A stretch of 64,000 nucleotides of DNA from Isosphaeraceae bacterium (GTDB lineage Bacteria; Planctomycetota; Planctomycetia; Isosphaerales; Isosphaeraceae), in assembly GCA_025356435.1 (NCBI GenBank), contig JANXSY010000160.1, positions 1 to 64,000 of the forward strand, given 5' to 3'. Positions within the stretch are counted from its first letter, which is position 1, and each line of letters begins with the position of its first letter. The notes beneath the pieces are model-generated. The model did no database searches. It was given only the letters and a program-made list of their open reading frames with translations, and was not told the DNA's origin. The translations under genes were made by a program, and so were the position numbers. This document shows, one piece after another, positions 54,270-64,000 of the stretch.

Positions 54270-54799
54270 ACGGCCGGAACCTCCGGCTCGTTATAATTCG
54301 GATCCAAGTTCACGATGACCTGAATCCGGCACTTATCGGCCATCCCGGCCGGCAGGATGTCGCGCACCGCCGCCGCGAGCGGTTGCTCAAACTCCGAACC
54401 GACGACGAACGGATTGTTGAGAGCGGCTCGATTCAGTCTTGCAAGGCCGTTGATGGCCCCCATTGCGCCGGGGGCGACTTCGCTCGGGATGCCGTCGACG
54501 AGCGTCATCTCCTGATTTGCCCCGTTATCGAGCCGATAACGGATGTGGGCGATCGACAACTCGTCTCCCGTCCGCAGGCGGCCGATCTCCACTCGCTGGC
54601 CATTAATCCGAATGCCGTTCGTGCTGCCGAGGTCGCGAACGACCACGTCGCCATTTTCAAGCGTCATACAGCAGTGGTGCCGCGAGATCCGCAGGGAGTC
54701 GAGTCGGGCATCGCACTGGGGGTGACGGCCGACGACCACCATGGTGCGATCCAGAGGGATGTCTAACCCTTCATCCAAAGCCACCAGACGTGCGGGCAT
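54245..54799 (-). CDS. FHA domain protein
   Basis: MVVVGRHPQCDARLDSLRISRHHCCMTLENGDVVVRDLGSTNGIRINGQRV. Confidence 0.9.
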   Translation of the reverse strand: MPARLVALDEGLDIPLDRTMVVVGRHPQCDARLDSLRISRHHCCMTLENGDVVVRDLGSTNGIRINGQRVEIGRLRTGDELSIAHIRYRLDNGANQEMTLVDGIPSEVAPGAMGAINGLARLNRAALNNPFVVGSEFEQPLAAAVRDILPAGMADKCRIQVIVNLDPNYNEPEVPAVCRPDSSH

Positions 54800-55194
54800 G
54801 GAGGCGTGTCCTCAGCTTGGGCCAATTACCCATTCCTGCGGTGCGGCAACCGTTGGGTGGAGAATGACTCGTTGTCCATACCCTCTGTCGAAACATCCAA
54901 CAGAAGTATACCGACTGAATCAAAATTGGGACGACCGTTAATCTGGGAAAATTTACCCTCTGTTCCCAAACTACGCAATTCTTGAACCCTTACAAATTAT
55001 TACAAGGGCGAATCAGGTCGGTCGAGCGAGGGGCAATTTGAAAACGTTGAGGATGGCTCGGTCAGTGAACCAACCTGAAGTAGTTTCCTAGGATGTACGG
55101 CGAGCGTGGCATGAAGATGTGGAATACTTCAATATAGACGATGCAATGACAAATCGGAAACTTTTTCCCATTTTTTGATCAAATAAAAGACCAT

Positions 55195-56724
55195 TCACCC
55201 GTCAGGCGAATAGTCAGGGCATCGGTCGCAAGCCATGACGACGTCTCGTCCCATCCGGATAAGAGCCTCATGATAAACCGTCGATTTGGGGTCATCTGGT
55301 CCGACCGTCGATATGGAACAGAGAGCGTGCCGTTCGCATCCCCGAATCCATCGGCGGGGGCAGGCGCAGTCAAGCCTGTCCTTCACGGTTCCAAGGTGGA
55401 CGCAATCGACGTGTTGTCTTGGATCAACGGATTCAAAGACGACAAGGCCCGGCTGTTCGAGCTGATTCCATCGCGCGCGTCGAGCCTCGGGACCGTCGTC
55501 GTCGAACGGGCCCTGGGTGAGGACTTGCGCCTCGATCTCGCCGATCGTCTTCCGTCCGTCGACGAGCCGGAGCGATTGCGACGCGCGGAAATCGACCTCG
55601 CCAAGAGAGCCGTTGACCGCACGATAGGTCACTCGCCCGCGCCCCGAGGCCGGGTCGGGCACGAGGTTCGCCGGAGAGGAGAGCCCGGTCGCGTGGGGGA
55701 TGAGGCGGTCGAACGACTCCGGTTCCTTCTCTTCGGGCCAGGCGGGAAGGTGCGGCTCGGTAGCGACGTGGCAGCAATAGAGGGCATAAGAATCGGGGTG
55801 AAGGCTGACGTCGAGCGCATCCTTGAGGGTCGCCAGGGCGAGTTCGTCGAGCTCGCCCACGCGGTCGCGAAGCACCTCGGGGATGCTGGGGAGGAGGACA
55901 CGGTCAGGACGCCACCCGCCGCGATCGGCGACGTAGAGGCATTTCAATCCTGCCCCCTCGACCGAGTTGGTGGCGGCCTCCAGAGTCCAATCCTGGGAAC
56001 GATCATTCAGATATGTGGCGGCGAACTGCTCGATTGTCGGCAATCCGGCACCGTGTCGGCTCGCGTCAAACCGCCGGATCGGATGGTCTGGACGGATCGT
56101 CGCGAGCAGGTCGATGCCGATGGCCGCGCGTTCGTTGGCGGTCGCTTTCGGCCCGGCGAGGGCGTCGATCGCCCTTTGAAGCTGGCGAACCGGCATCCGC
56201 CCCATCGCGCTGGGGAAGGTGGCCAGCAACAGGCCACCCGGCGCGAGCGACCGCGTCAAGGTCGTCAGGATCGGCGCGGGATCGTCCCCGTTGCCCAGGA
56301 GGTTGCGTGCGACGACGAAGTCAAACAGACCCATCTCGGCGGGCAAGGCCGATGCAAGGTCATGCTCACGAAACTCGACCTTGTCGAGCCCGGCCGCCTC
56401 TGCCCTTTCTCTCGCCACGGCGAGCGACCTCGGCGAGAAGTCGACACCGACAACTTTGGCCGACGGGTTGAGCGTCGCGAGCCCAAGCGTGCTCAGCCCG
56501 GTCCCACACCCGGCGTCGAGGATGCGGATTCCGTCGGCCCTGCGATAGACGTAACGATGGCGGTGCCACGACCAGCCGTAGTGCAACGAGTCATCGATCC
56601 GGTCGAGCTGGCCCGGCCCGATCGGGACGATCACGGGGGAGGGGTCGGGAAACGTCTCGTAGTACTCTAGGATCGCGCCGCCCATCGATAAGTCTCCGAA
56701 ATGAAAGTGTGAGAATCGACTCAT
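55195..56724 (-). CDS. SAM-dependent methyltransferase with Cys-rich C-terminal tail
   Basis: IRILDAGCGTGLSTLGLATLNPSAKVVGVDFSPRSLAVARERAEAAGL; C-terminal CVHLG..CACP..CERHALC..ACDRCPDY. Confidence 0.88.
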   Translation of the reverse strand: MSRFSHFHFGDLSMGGAILEYYETFPDPSPVIVPIGPGQLDRIDDSLHYGWSWHRHRYVYRRADGIRILDAGCGTGLSTLGLATLNPSAKVVGVDFSPRSLAVARERAEAAGLDKVEFREHDLASALPAEMGLFDFVVARNLLGNGDDPAPILTTLTRSLAPGGLLLATFPSAMGRMPVRQLQRAIDALAGPKATANERAAIGIDLLATIRPDHPIRRFDASRHGAGLPTIEQFAATYLNDRSQDWTLEAATNSVEGAGLKCLYVADRGGWRPDRVLLPSIPEVLRDRVGELDELALATLKDALDVSLHPDSYALYCCHVATEPHLPAWPEEKEPESFDRLIPHATGLSSPANLVPDPASGRGRVTYRAVNGSLGEVDFRASQSLRLVDGRKTIGEIEAQVLTQGPFDDDGPEARRARWNQLEQPGLVVFESVDPRQHVDCVHLGTVKDRLDCACPRRWIRGCERHALCSISTVGPDDPKSTVYHEALIRMGRDVVMACDRCPDYSPDG

Positions 56725-57764
56725 GATGAGTGGACCGACGGTCGCCTTTTCGCGTGGGGGATTCGAGGCGTGCTCGGCACCTGCCCCGTCGCCCTCAGCC
56801 ACACCACGGCGTCGACCAGTGACTCGCGGACTCGTCGCGGCGTCAGGCCGAGTTCATTCAGGGTCCTCGATGCGTCAAAGTGCATCGTCCTGCGCGTGAG
56901 GCGGACGCCGGTCAACGTCGCCTTGGGGGTCGTCCCCGAGACGTGATCCGCCCAGAGTTCGCTCAGGGCCGCGACGAGCAGGCCAAGGGGATACGGCACG
57001 CGCCAGGTCGGCACCGGCACGCCGGTCTGCTCCGAGAGGATGCCGAGCAGGCCGACCAGCGTGAGATTCTCGCCACCGAGCAGGTAGCGACGGCCGGGGC
57101 GACCGCGCTCCATCGTGAGGATCAGGCCCTGGGCCACGTCGCGGACGTCGATCAGGTTGAGCGTGCAGTCCATCCGGGCGGGGAGCTTGCCGAGGCAGAA
57201 GTCGCGGATCAGTCGGGTCGGGGGCGACATCCCCCGGTCGCCGGGGCCGACCGGCATCGTCGGGTTGGCGACGACGATCGGCCATCCGTCCCGAGCACGC
57301 GCCATCGCCTCGTTCTCGGCCCGCAACTTCGACCGGCAATAGGGGCCAACGGCGTCGGACATTTCGATTTTCACGTCTTCATCGATCGGGCCACTTGACC
57401 GGGCACAGGTGAGGATGCTCTCGGTGCTCGTGTGCAAGATCCGCTCGGCCCCAGCCTCGCGTGCCGCGTCGAGGACGTTGACCGTCCCTCTGTGGTTCAC
57501 GGCGTCGAACTCGCCGCGATTTCGGACCCAGAGGTTCGGGTTGGCCGCGAGGTGATAGACCTGCCGCGCCCCCATCATCGCCTTCGCGACGGCTTCCCGG
57601 TCTCGGATATCGGCCCCGACCACTTCGACACTGGCGGGCAGGTGCGAGCTATCGACGCCCGGGCGCTCGACCACGCGGACTCGCTCTCCCCGATCGACGA
57701 GCAGACCAACGAGATGGCTACCGATGAACCCAGCCCCACCCGTAACGACTGTCAGAGCGTCCAT
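56721..57764 (-). CDS. NAD-dependent epimerase/dehydratase (dihydroflavonol reductase-like)
   Basis: VVTGGAGFIGSHLVGLLVDRGERVRV; SDR YxxxK as YCRSK. Confidence 0.92.
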   Translation of the reverse strand: MDALTVVTGGAGFIGSHLVGLLVDRGERVRVVERPGVDSSHLPASVEVVGADIRDREAVAKAMMGARQVYHLAANPNLWVRNRGEFDAVNHRGTVNVLDAAREAGAERILHTSTESILTCARSSGPIDEDVKIEMSDAVGPYCRSKLRAENEAMARARDGWPIVVANPTMPVGPGDRGMSPPTRLIRDFCLGKLPARMDCTLNLIDVRDVAQGLILTMERGRPGRRYLLGGENLTLVGLLGILSEQTGVPVPTWRVPYPLGLLVAALSELWADHVSGTTPKATLTGVRLTRRTMHFDASRTLNELGLTPRRVRESLVDAVVWLRATGQVPSTPRIPHAKRRPSVHSS

Positions 57765-57786
57765 GCAACCCTCCCTGCCTTGCGTT

Positions 57787-59931
57787 TCACTTCGTGGAGA
57801 GCACGGTGTACAGGTCTTGAAGAGGGCCCAGGGATCGCGATTCGGAGAGGACTCCCGCTCGGACGAGCCGCTCGATCCGGGTGGGGGTCATGTAGTCGGT
57901 GAATCCATAATTGCCGGGGGCTCGATATCGTTCGATTTCGTGCCAGTCGACATAGATATGCGTGATCCCCCGTCGACGCAACTCGGCACCGACCTCTTCG
58001 GGCAACCGATCTCGGTCGATTGATTCGAAGATCTCGCGGTCGAATACGGTGTTATAGACGACGGGGTGCGAGAGGTGGAAGACGGCCGCCTGTCCGATCA
58101 GGAGCGGCCTCGCCTCCGGTGGCAGTTCGGCATCGAGCCGTGCCAGGGGCGGATTGAGCATCTTGGGCACGCCCGTCCGCATCTGGAGCAGGTCTCCGGT
58201 CCACTCGTTGAGGCCGGCGAGCGCTGTCGAGCAGTAGGCGAAATTGGTGGCGATCGAGATCGTCAGGATCAAGCCGAGCAGCCACGACCAGAACGTCCCT
58301 CGGGTCCAGTCGGCCCCCAATCCCGCGAGCAGAGCCAGGCCGGGCAGCAAGGGAAGCCAGAAGCGGTCGAGCCGATGCGTGAGCAGCCACCAGGTCAGGA
58401 AGACGTAGAGGACGAACCCGCCGGTCGCCCAGACGACCCGTCGCGGCCCGCGTCTCAGGAAGGCGAGCGGGGCCAGCGCCATGAGGGCAGGCGATTGCCA
58501 GTCGGATCGGCCCGATACGTCGACGATCGCTTCGGCCATCGCACGCGCCTCGATCGGCTTGCGACCGTGGGCGTTCTCCCACTTCTGCTCGCGGGCCCCA
58601 TCCCAATCGCGCCCGCCAAAGATGCGGTAGGCGAGCGGATAGACCGGGTTGCCTGTGTCGACCACGTTCTTGACCATCCACGGCCCCATCACGACGGCCA
58701 CCCCCGCGACATATGCGATCGCGATCCGGGCCGATCGACCCTTCCAGGCCGCCGCCAGAGCGACCGCGCCGAATGGAATGATGGCCGAGATCAGGGCGGT
58801 GTATTTGATCGCCATCGCCCCGCCAGCCAGTATCCCGATCACGAGCCAGAACCGCGCGCGGGCCTTGTCCGATGCACCCCAGGCTGTCCCTGCCGCCCAG
58901 AGGAGCGCAGCGTGGTAATAACAGAGCGGACCCTCGACATAGGGGATCGCCGCGATCCGATAGATCCAGGGGGTCGTCAGATAGACGGCCGTCGCGACCC
59001 ACGCCGCGCGCGGGGAGCCCCAGCGACTCGCCGCCAGCCAGATCGCCAGCCCGGCCATCGGAGCGAACGAAGCCACGAGCAGTTGGCCGACCAAGGCCCC
59101 CCGCCACCAGTCGCCCATCACGTTCATGCCGAGCAGGTGGAGCATCTCAACATTGAACGGCATGCTCGTGTAGACGTTATGGGGGAGGAATCCGATCCGA
59201 CCCGCCAGGAAGTATTCCTTCGGCCCTTGGAGATGATACTCGATCGCGTCGAAGTCGATCGTCGGCAACATCGATGCCAGCGCCATCGCGATCAGGAACG
59301 GGCCGACGACCAGCGCGAGCCCGAGCAATGACGTCCGCGAGACCGTCTTAACCTGTGCGGCCGGGATCGTCTCGAACGACTCTTCGCGAGCCTGCCGCCT
59401 CCAATCGCGGAGCCGCAGCGTGATCTCGGCCACAATAGGCAGAAGCAGTCCGATCCTCGCGGTCCTCGGGTTGAGCCATCCCAGCCGTCCCGAACCGAGG
59501 CACAGTAGTCCGAGCCCGGTCATCCCGAGTCCATATGCGATCATGAATCGTTCGAGGGGCGGACGGCGATGGAGTCCGACAGCTCGCAGGATGAGGCTGC
59601 CGATCGAGAGTCCCGCCAGCACGATGAATCCGCCCGCGAGGACGATCGGGATGCGCTGAGGGAGGTTCTCGATGTGGCTCAGCTCTTTCGCCGCGAGGCC
59701 GAGGAACGACTCACGCCAGGTGACTCCGGGCACGACCTCGGGGAAGAGACGCCAGAGGAAGTATGACCGGCGCATCGCCTCGCCGCCGGCCTTGGCGTTG
59801 GGCAACGGCTCGTTGAGCACCCAGCCGAGCCAGGCCAGCTCAACGACCGCGATCACGGCCAGGACGGCCCACGTCTCCCGGAATCGTCCGACGAACGTCG
59901 GCCGGTTTGCTCCTTCTGAAACCGTGCTCAA
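57787..59931 (-). CDS. Large multi-TM membrane protein, GT39/ArnT-like glycosyltransferase
   Basis: 714 aa, about 12 TM; DFDAIEYHLQGPKEYFLAGRIGFLPHNVYTSMPFNVEMLHLL. Confidence 0.75.
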   Translation of the reverse strand: MSTVSEGANRPTFVGRFRETWAVLAVIAVVELAWLGWVLNEPLPNAKAGGEAMRRSYFLWRLFPEVVPGVTWRESFLGLAAKELSHIENLPQRIPIVLAGGFIVLAGLSIGSLILRAVGLHRRPPLERFMIAYGLGMTGLGLLCLGSGRLGWLNPRTARIGLLLPIVAEITLRLRDWRRQAREESFETIPAAQVKTVSRTSLLGLALVVGPFLIAMALASMLPTIDFDAIEYHLQGPKEYFLAGRIGFLPHNVYTSMPFNVEMLHLLGMNVMGDWWRGALVGQLLVASFAPMAGLAIWLAASRWGSPRAAWVATAVYLTTPWIYRIAAIPYVEGPLCYYHAALLWAAGTAWGASDKARARFWLVIGILAGGAMAIKYTALISAIIPFGAVALAAAWKGRSARIAIAYVAGVAVVMGPWMVKNVVDTGNPVYPLAYRIFGGRDWDGAREQKWENAHGRKPIEARAMAEAIVDVSGRSDWQSPALMALAPLAFLRRGPRRVVWATGGFVLYVFLTWWLLTHRLDRFWLPLLPGLALLAGLGADWTRGTFWSWLLGLILTISIATNFAYCSTALAGLNEWTGDLLQMRTGVPKMLNPPLARLDAELPPEARPLLIGQAAVFHLSHPVVYNTVFDREIFESIDRDRLPEEVGAELRRRGITHIYVDWHEIERYRAPGNYGFTDYMTPTRIERLVRAGVLSESRSLGPLQDLYTVLSTK

Positions 59932-61496
59932 AGCTGGGGTCCGATCGACCAGGGAGAGAATTCATCCTCGCCGACGCCGGTGCGCTCGCTCTTCGTCTCC
60001 TGCCCACCGGCCACGTCGAGAATCATCTCAAAGAGGCGACGGCCCGCGTTCTCGACGCTCTCGGTTTCGAGGATCGTGCCGGCATTCATGTCCATATCGT
60101 CGGACATGCGTTCAAACATCGGCGTGTTCGTGGCGACCTTGATGCAGGGCGTCGGTTTGAGGCCGAGCACACTGCCCCGGCCCGTCGTGAAGACGAGGAC
60201 GTTTGCCCCCGAGGCCACAAGGCCAGTCGTGCAGATCGGGTCATATCCGGGCGTATCCATGAAGTGCAGGCCGGGCTTATCAACCCGCTCGGCGAAATCG
60301 ATCACGTCGACCAGTGGCGTCGAGCCCGCCTTCGCGAGTGCGCCGAGCGATTTCTCGTAGATCGTCGTCAGGCCGCCATCCTTGTTTCCGGGGGACGGAT
60401 TGTTGTTGATCTCGCCGTTAAAGATTCCGGCGTACCACTCCCACCACTTGATCCGTTCGATCAGCTTCTCGCCCACTTCCCGAGAGACGGCACGCCTCGT
60501 CAACAGGTGCTCCGCGCCATAAATTTCGGTCGTCTCACCGAGAACGGCCGCGCCTCCTCGCGCGATCAGGAGGTCAGAGGCGACCCCCAACGCGGGGTTA
60601 GCCGTGACGCCCGAGTTGCCGTCTGAGCCGCCACATTCCATCGCCAGCACGAGCTTCGATGCCGGCTGCTCGGTGCGTCTCCAGGTATTTGCCTCAGGCA
60701 GCAGGCGGAGGACCGCCGCGACCCCTGCCTCGACCGTCTTGGCAATCCCGCCCTGCTCCTGGATGTTGAGCACGCTCGGCCGATCCGGTGCCCCCTTGCC
60801 GTTCGTTCGGACCCCGCCGAGCATGACGAGGTCTTGCGAGTCGACGAGGTGCTGCGCGAAGCTCACCTCGCAACCGAGGCCGATGATCACATAGGCCGCG
60901 ACGTTGGGATGGTTGGCGAAACCGGCCAGCACGCGGTCGATGATCTGGTGATCTTTGCCATTGAACGGGATGCCGCAGCCGACCTTGTGAGTGATCGCGA
61001 ACACGCCGTCGATGTTCGGGAAGTCACGCTTCCACTCGCCCGATCGGAACCGATCGGCGATGAATCGTGACGTGCCGGCCGAGCAGTTGACCGTGCTGAT
61101 AACCGCGACATAATTCCTCGTCCCGACCCGACCGTCCGGCCTCAGATAACCGGGAAAGGTGCGGACCTCCGACGAACGGACGACCTCGGGAATGGCCGAC
61201 GCATAGGCATAGTCGCGTTCAAAAAGATCCGCGCGAGTATTCTGGACATGGACCCAGCTCCCGGCCGCGATCGGTCGCGAGGCGAACCCGATGACCTGAC
61301 CATACTTGTGGATCGGCTCTCCCTCGGCGATGTCGCAGAGCGCGACCTTGTGGCCCAACCGGATCGGCTCGCGGACCTCAACGACCTTCCCGCCAAGCTC
61401 GAGCACAAACCCCGCCGGGATCGGCCGCGCGGCGACCGCGACGTTATCATCCCCGCGCAGCAAGACGGCCCGACGCTCCTCGATGGTCATCGCCAT
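59928..61496 (-). CDS. uxaA: Altronate dehydratase (UxaA family, SAF + core)
   Basis: YLRPDGRVGTRNYVAVISTVNCSAGTSRFIADRF; HKVGCGIPFNGKDHQ; MECGGSDGNSGVTANPALG; FTTGRGSVLGLKPTPCIKVATNT. Confidence 0.9.
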   Translation of the reverse strand: MAMTIEERRAVLLRGDDNVAVAARPIPAGFVLELGGKVVEVREPIRLGHKVALCDIAEGEPIHKYGQVIGFASRPIAAGSWVHVQNTRADLFERDYAYASAIPEVVRSSEVRTFPGYLRPDGRVGTRNYVAVISTVNCSAGTSRFIADRFRSGEWKRDFPNIDGVFAITHKVGCGIPFNGKDHQIIDRVLAGFANHPNVAAYVIIGLGCEVSFAQHLVDSQDLVMLGGVRTNGKGAPDRPSVLNIQEQGGIAKTVEAGVAAVLRLLPEANTWRRTEQPASKLVLAMECGGSDGNSGVTANPALGVASDLLIARGGAAVLGETTEIYGAEHLLTRRAVSREVGEKLIERIKWWEWYAGIFNGEINNNPSPGNKDGGLTTIYEKSLGALAKAGSTPLVDVIDFAERVDKPGLHFMDTPGYDPICTTGLVASGANVLVFTTGRGSVLGLKPTPCIKVATNTPMFERMSDDMDMNAGTILETESVENAGRRLFEMILDVAGGQETKSERTGVGEDEFSPWSIGPQL

Positions 61497-61672
61497 GTCC
61501 CGACCGTCCTTCTTCTCGATTCTGTCTCGCGCGAAGTGTGATCTTCCTCGCAGTTTAGTGGCTCGATCGGCCGATGGGAAGCCGACAACCCGCCCGACAC
61601 TGGACCTGGGCCTCCCCGGCGTTTATGCTTGCCGCCGAACCCGTTCCGATTGACTCGACGGCCGAGGTCCGC

Positions 61673-62863
61673 ATGCCCTCCTACATCCTTACCGACGTGG
61701 CCAGCGACCTCTGGGTCGAAAACTTCTCCCTCCGCTCGGCCGACCTCGGCCCGCCCGATCCGATCCCCTGGTCGGTGACGAAGACGACGCTCAGGGGGGG
61801 CCGTCGCGACGGGGTCGACTTGATCCGGCTCGACAACGGGGCCTTCTCGGTCGACATCGTGCCGACGCGTGGGATGGGCTTGCGGCAGGGGAATTATTGG
61901 GGGAATCGCGTTGGCTGGACCTCGGCCGTCACCGATGGGCCGGTGAACCCGAAGTTCGTCAACCTCATGAACTGGGGCGGACTCGGCTGGCTCGAAGGCT
62001 ATGACGAGATGCTCGTCCGCTGCGGTCTGGAGAACATCGGTTCTCCCTATCAGGAAACGGTCGAAGCCGCCGACGGATCGAAGCGAGACATCCTCTACGG
62101 CCTGCACGGCAAGATCGGCAACATCCCGGCCCATCACGTCGCCGTGCATTACGACCCTGCGACGAAGGAGATCACCGTCGAGGGGCATGTCGACGAGTCG
62201 AAGCCGTTCGCGGATCAGATCCGGCTCTCGACCAGGCTCACCACGACTCCTGGATCGAACAAGATTGCGGTCCGCGACGAGTACATCAACCTCCGCGAGT
62301 CGCCGAGCGAGATGCAGGTGCTCTATCACTGGAACTTCGGTACGCCATACCTCGAAGAGGGAGCCCGCCTCGTCGCGCCGATCAAGACTGTGTTGCCCCG
62401 CGACAAGCGAGCCCAGGAAGACATCAAGAGTTTCGACACGTATCGAGGCCCGACGCCGGGGTATGCTGAGCAGGTCTATTTCTTCGAATTGCAGGGGGAC
62501 GAGAAAGACGGACGGACGATTGCCATGCTCCGCAACCGCGCGGGGGACAAGGCGGTCGTGCTTCGGTTCTCGATCGCCCAACTGCCCGCGTTCACCGTCT
62601 GGAAGAACACGGCGGGCCTGAAGGAGGGATACGTCACCGGCCTCGAACCGTCGACGAGCTATCCGAACGCCAGGCCGTTCGAAAAGGCCCGAAACCGGAT
62701 CGTGACTCTGCCGCCGGGCGGGTCGCATGTCGTCGAGACAACGCTCGAACTGCTCGACTCGGTTGAGGGCGTCTTGGCCGTCGAGGCTGAGATCAAGCGG
62801 CTCCAGAAGTCGACCCCGGTAATCCACGATCGGCCGGTCGAACCCTTCGCGGCGGAGGGTTAA
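61673..62863 (+). CDS. DUF4432 / aldose 1-epimerase-like protein
   Basis: VDIVPTRGMGLRQGNYWGNRVGWTS...NLMNWGGLGWLEGYDEMLVRCGLENIG...LYGLHGKIGNIPAHHV. Confidence 0.85.
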   Translation: MPSYILTDVASDLWVENFSLRSADLGPPDPIPWSVTKTTLRGGRRDGVDLIRLDNGAFSVDIVPTRGMGLRQGNYWGNRVGWTSAVTDGPVNPKFVNLMNWGGLGWLEGYDEMLVRCGLENIGSPYQETVEAADGSKRDILYGLHGKIGNIPAHHVAVHYDPATKEITVEGHVDESKPFADQIRLSTRLTTTPGSNKIAVRDEYINLRESPSEMQVLYHWNFGTPYLEEGARLVAPIKTVLPRDKRAQEDIKSFDTYRGPTPGYAEQVYFFELQGDEKDGRTIAMLRNRAGDKAVVLRFSIAQLPAFTVWKNTAGLKEGYVTGLEPSTSYPNARPFEKARNRIVTLPPGGSHVVETTLELLDSVEGVLAVEAEIKRLQKSTPVIHDRPVEPFAAEG

Positions 62864-62867
62864 TCGC

Positions 62868-64000
62868 GTGCGGCGTCGGCATCGTCGCGCCGCGTACGGC
62901 CTGTTCGTCGCCTCGGTCGCGGCGATCTCGGTCGGTCTGAGCACCGATCTCCGTTCGCCGCCGAGATACGACGGTGCCGGTTATTCCGTGCTCGGGTGGT
63001 CGATCCGCACCGGGCAAGGTTATCGCGAGATCGCCCATCCTGGCTCGCCCCTTCACGCCCACTTCCCTCCGGGCTATCCTGCGGTCCTGGCCAGTCTCTG
63101 GACGATGACAGGCCGGTCGGTCATCGCTGCTCATCTTCTGTCAGTCGTTTGCACGGTCTCGGCGGTCTGGCTCGCGTGGCAGTGGTTTCGTCGGATCGAG
63201 CGGCCCGTCGTCGCGAACTTGCTCGCCCTGGCGCTCGCGGTCAACTGGACCTGGGCGAATAATGGGGGCGGGATTCAGTCGGAACCGCTCTACCTCCTGC
63301 TCACCATACTCGTCTTGGTCATGGCGAAGCGGCCCGGGGGCGTCGCGGTTGGGCTGCTGCTCGGCCTGAGCGTGTTGACGCGGCACGTCGGGATCTGTCT
63401 GGTCGCGGCGGTCGTTCTCGACCGATGCTTGAGTCGTCAATGGCGCGAGGCCGGGGTCATCGGGCTTGTCGCCACGGCTATGGTCTCACCCTGGATTTAC
63501 TGGCTGGCGACGGTCAAAGGGAAGTCGCAAGCCGGGCTCTTGCAGGGTGAGGGGCTGGCCTCACTCATCCGGAGTCAAACCCTCTTCTATGCGAGACGCC
63601 TACCCGACACGTTGGCCGGCCCATTCGTCGAGGTGGCAACAGTCTTCGGCCGCTCGCGGTGGGTCGCTCTGATCGCAACCGTCGGGGCGATAGTCTTCTC
63701 TTTGATCACACTGGTTGGCCTGATTCGCGCCACCCGCAACCCTCGCAAGCGACTCGCCGGGTTGGTGCCGCTGCTGACCCTTCCGCTCCTGCTGGTCTGG
63801 CCGTTCACCGAGGCCGGTCGATTCTTGATCCCGCTGGTGCCCTGCCTGCTGGTGGGGCTGGTCGAGGGGTTTGGTTGGATCGGACGGTTCGTGGCGTGGG
63901 GACCGACTGTATCGAATTCCGGTTCACGACGACTCATCCTCGGAGCGGGCCTTATCCTCCTCATCGCGCTACCCTATCCGCTCTATTCGCACCTCACGAA
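62868..64000 (+). CDS. Multi-TM glycosyltransferase-like membrane protein (GTG start, truncated by window end)
   Basis: Open frame from GTG 62868 to the window end (absent from the supplied ORF track): YDGAGYSVLGWSIRTGQGYREIAHPGSPLHAHFPPGYPAVLASLW... typical GT39-like N-terminus. Confidence 0.8.
   Translation, partial: MRRRHRRAAYGLFVASVAAISVGLSTDLRSPPRYDGAGYSVLGWSIRTGQGYREIAHPGSPLHAHFPPGYPAVLASLWTMTGRSVIAAHLLSVVCTVSAVWLAWQWFRRIERPVVANLLALALAVNWTWANNGGGIQSEPLYLLLTILVLVMAKRPGGVAVGLLLGLSVLTRHVGICLVAAVVLDRCLSRQWREAGVIGLVATAMVSPWIYWLATVKGKSQAGLLQGEGLASLIRSQTLFYARRLPDTLAGPFVEVATVFGRSRWVALIATVGAIVFSLITLVGLIRATRNPRKRLAGLVPLLTLPLLLVWPFTEAGRFLIPLVPCLLVGLVEGFGWIGRFVAWGPTVSNSGSRRLILGAGLILLIALPYPLYSHLT

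Noticed and set aside
55270-56670. 466-aa plus-strand ORF
   Set aside because: Antisense to the methyltransferase gene; no recognisable motifs.
58066-59331. 421-aa plus-strand ORF
   Set aside because: Antisense to the GT39-like membrane protein gene; no domain signal.
61487-62944. 485-aa minus-strand ORF
   Set aside because: Antisense to the well-supported DUF4432 gene; Arg/Asp-rich shadow.

Overview
High-GC window whose gene content and protein signatures (LEPR-XLL and PEP-CTERM sorting motifs, DUF1573, degenerate ISXO2-type transposase) look like a planctomycete chromosome, probably Isosphaeraceae-like (inference). Most of it is ordinary housekeeping: a type IIA topoisomerase pair, folD, holA, accD, gap-pgk-rpe, lexA, rnhA, transporters and desaturases. 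The standout element is a minus-strand tRNA gene with a CAU anticodon at 5636..5985. It is split right after the anticodon by a ~278-nt group I intron with Azoarcus-like IC3 core motifs. Other items worth a second look: a divergent gene pair sharing one extracellular domain but carrying different sorting signals (LEPR-XLL vs PEP-CTERM); a long ORF interrupted by a single in-frame TAG; an OxyR / secreted-KatG divergent pair; a HEPN-like two-gene module; a HicBA module; a translationally coupled operon mixing an altronate dehydratase with glycan-type genes; and a methyltransferase with a 7-Cys C-terminal tail. No CRISPR array, phage or intact mobile element was seen. All calls come from reading sequence and motifs; no searches were run.
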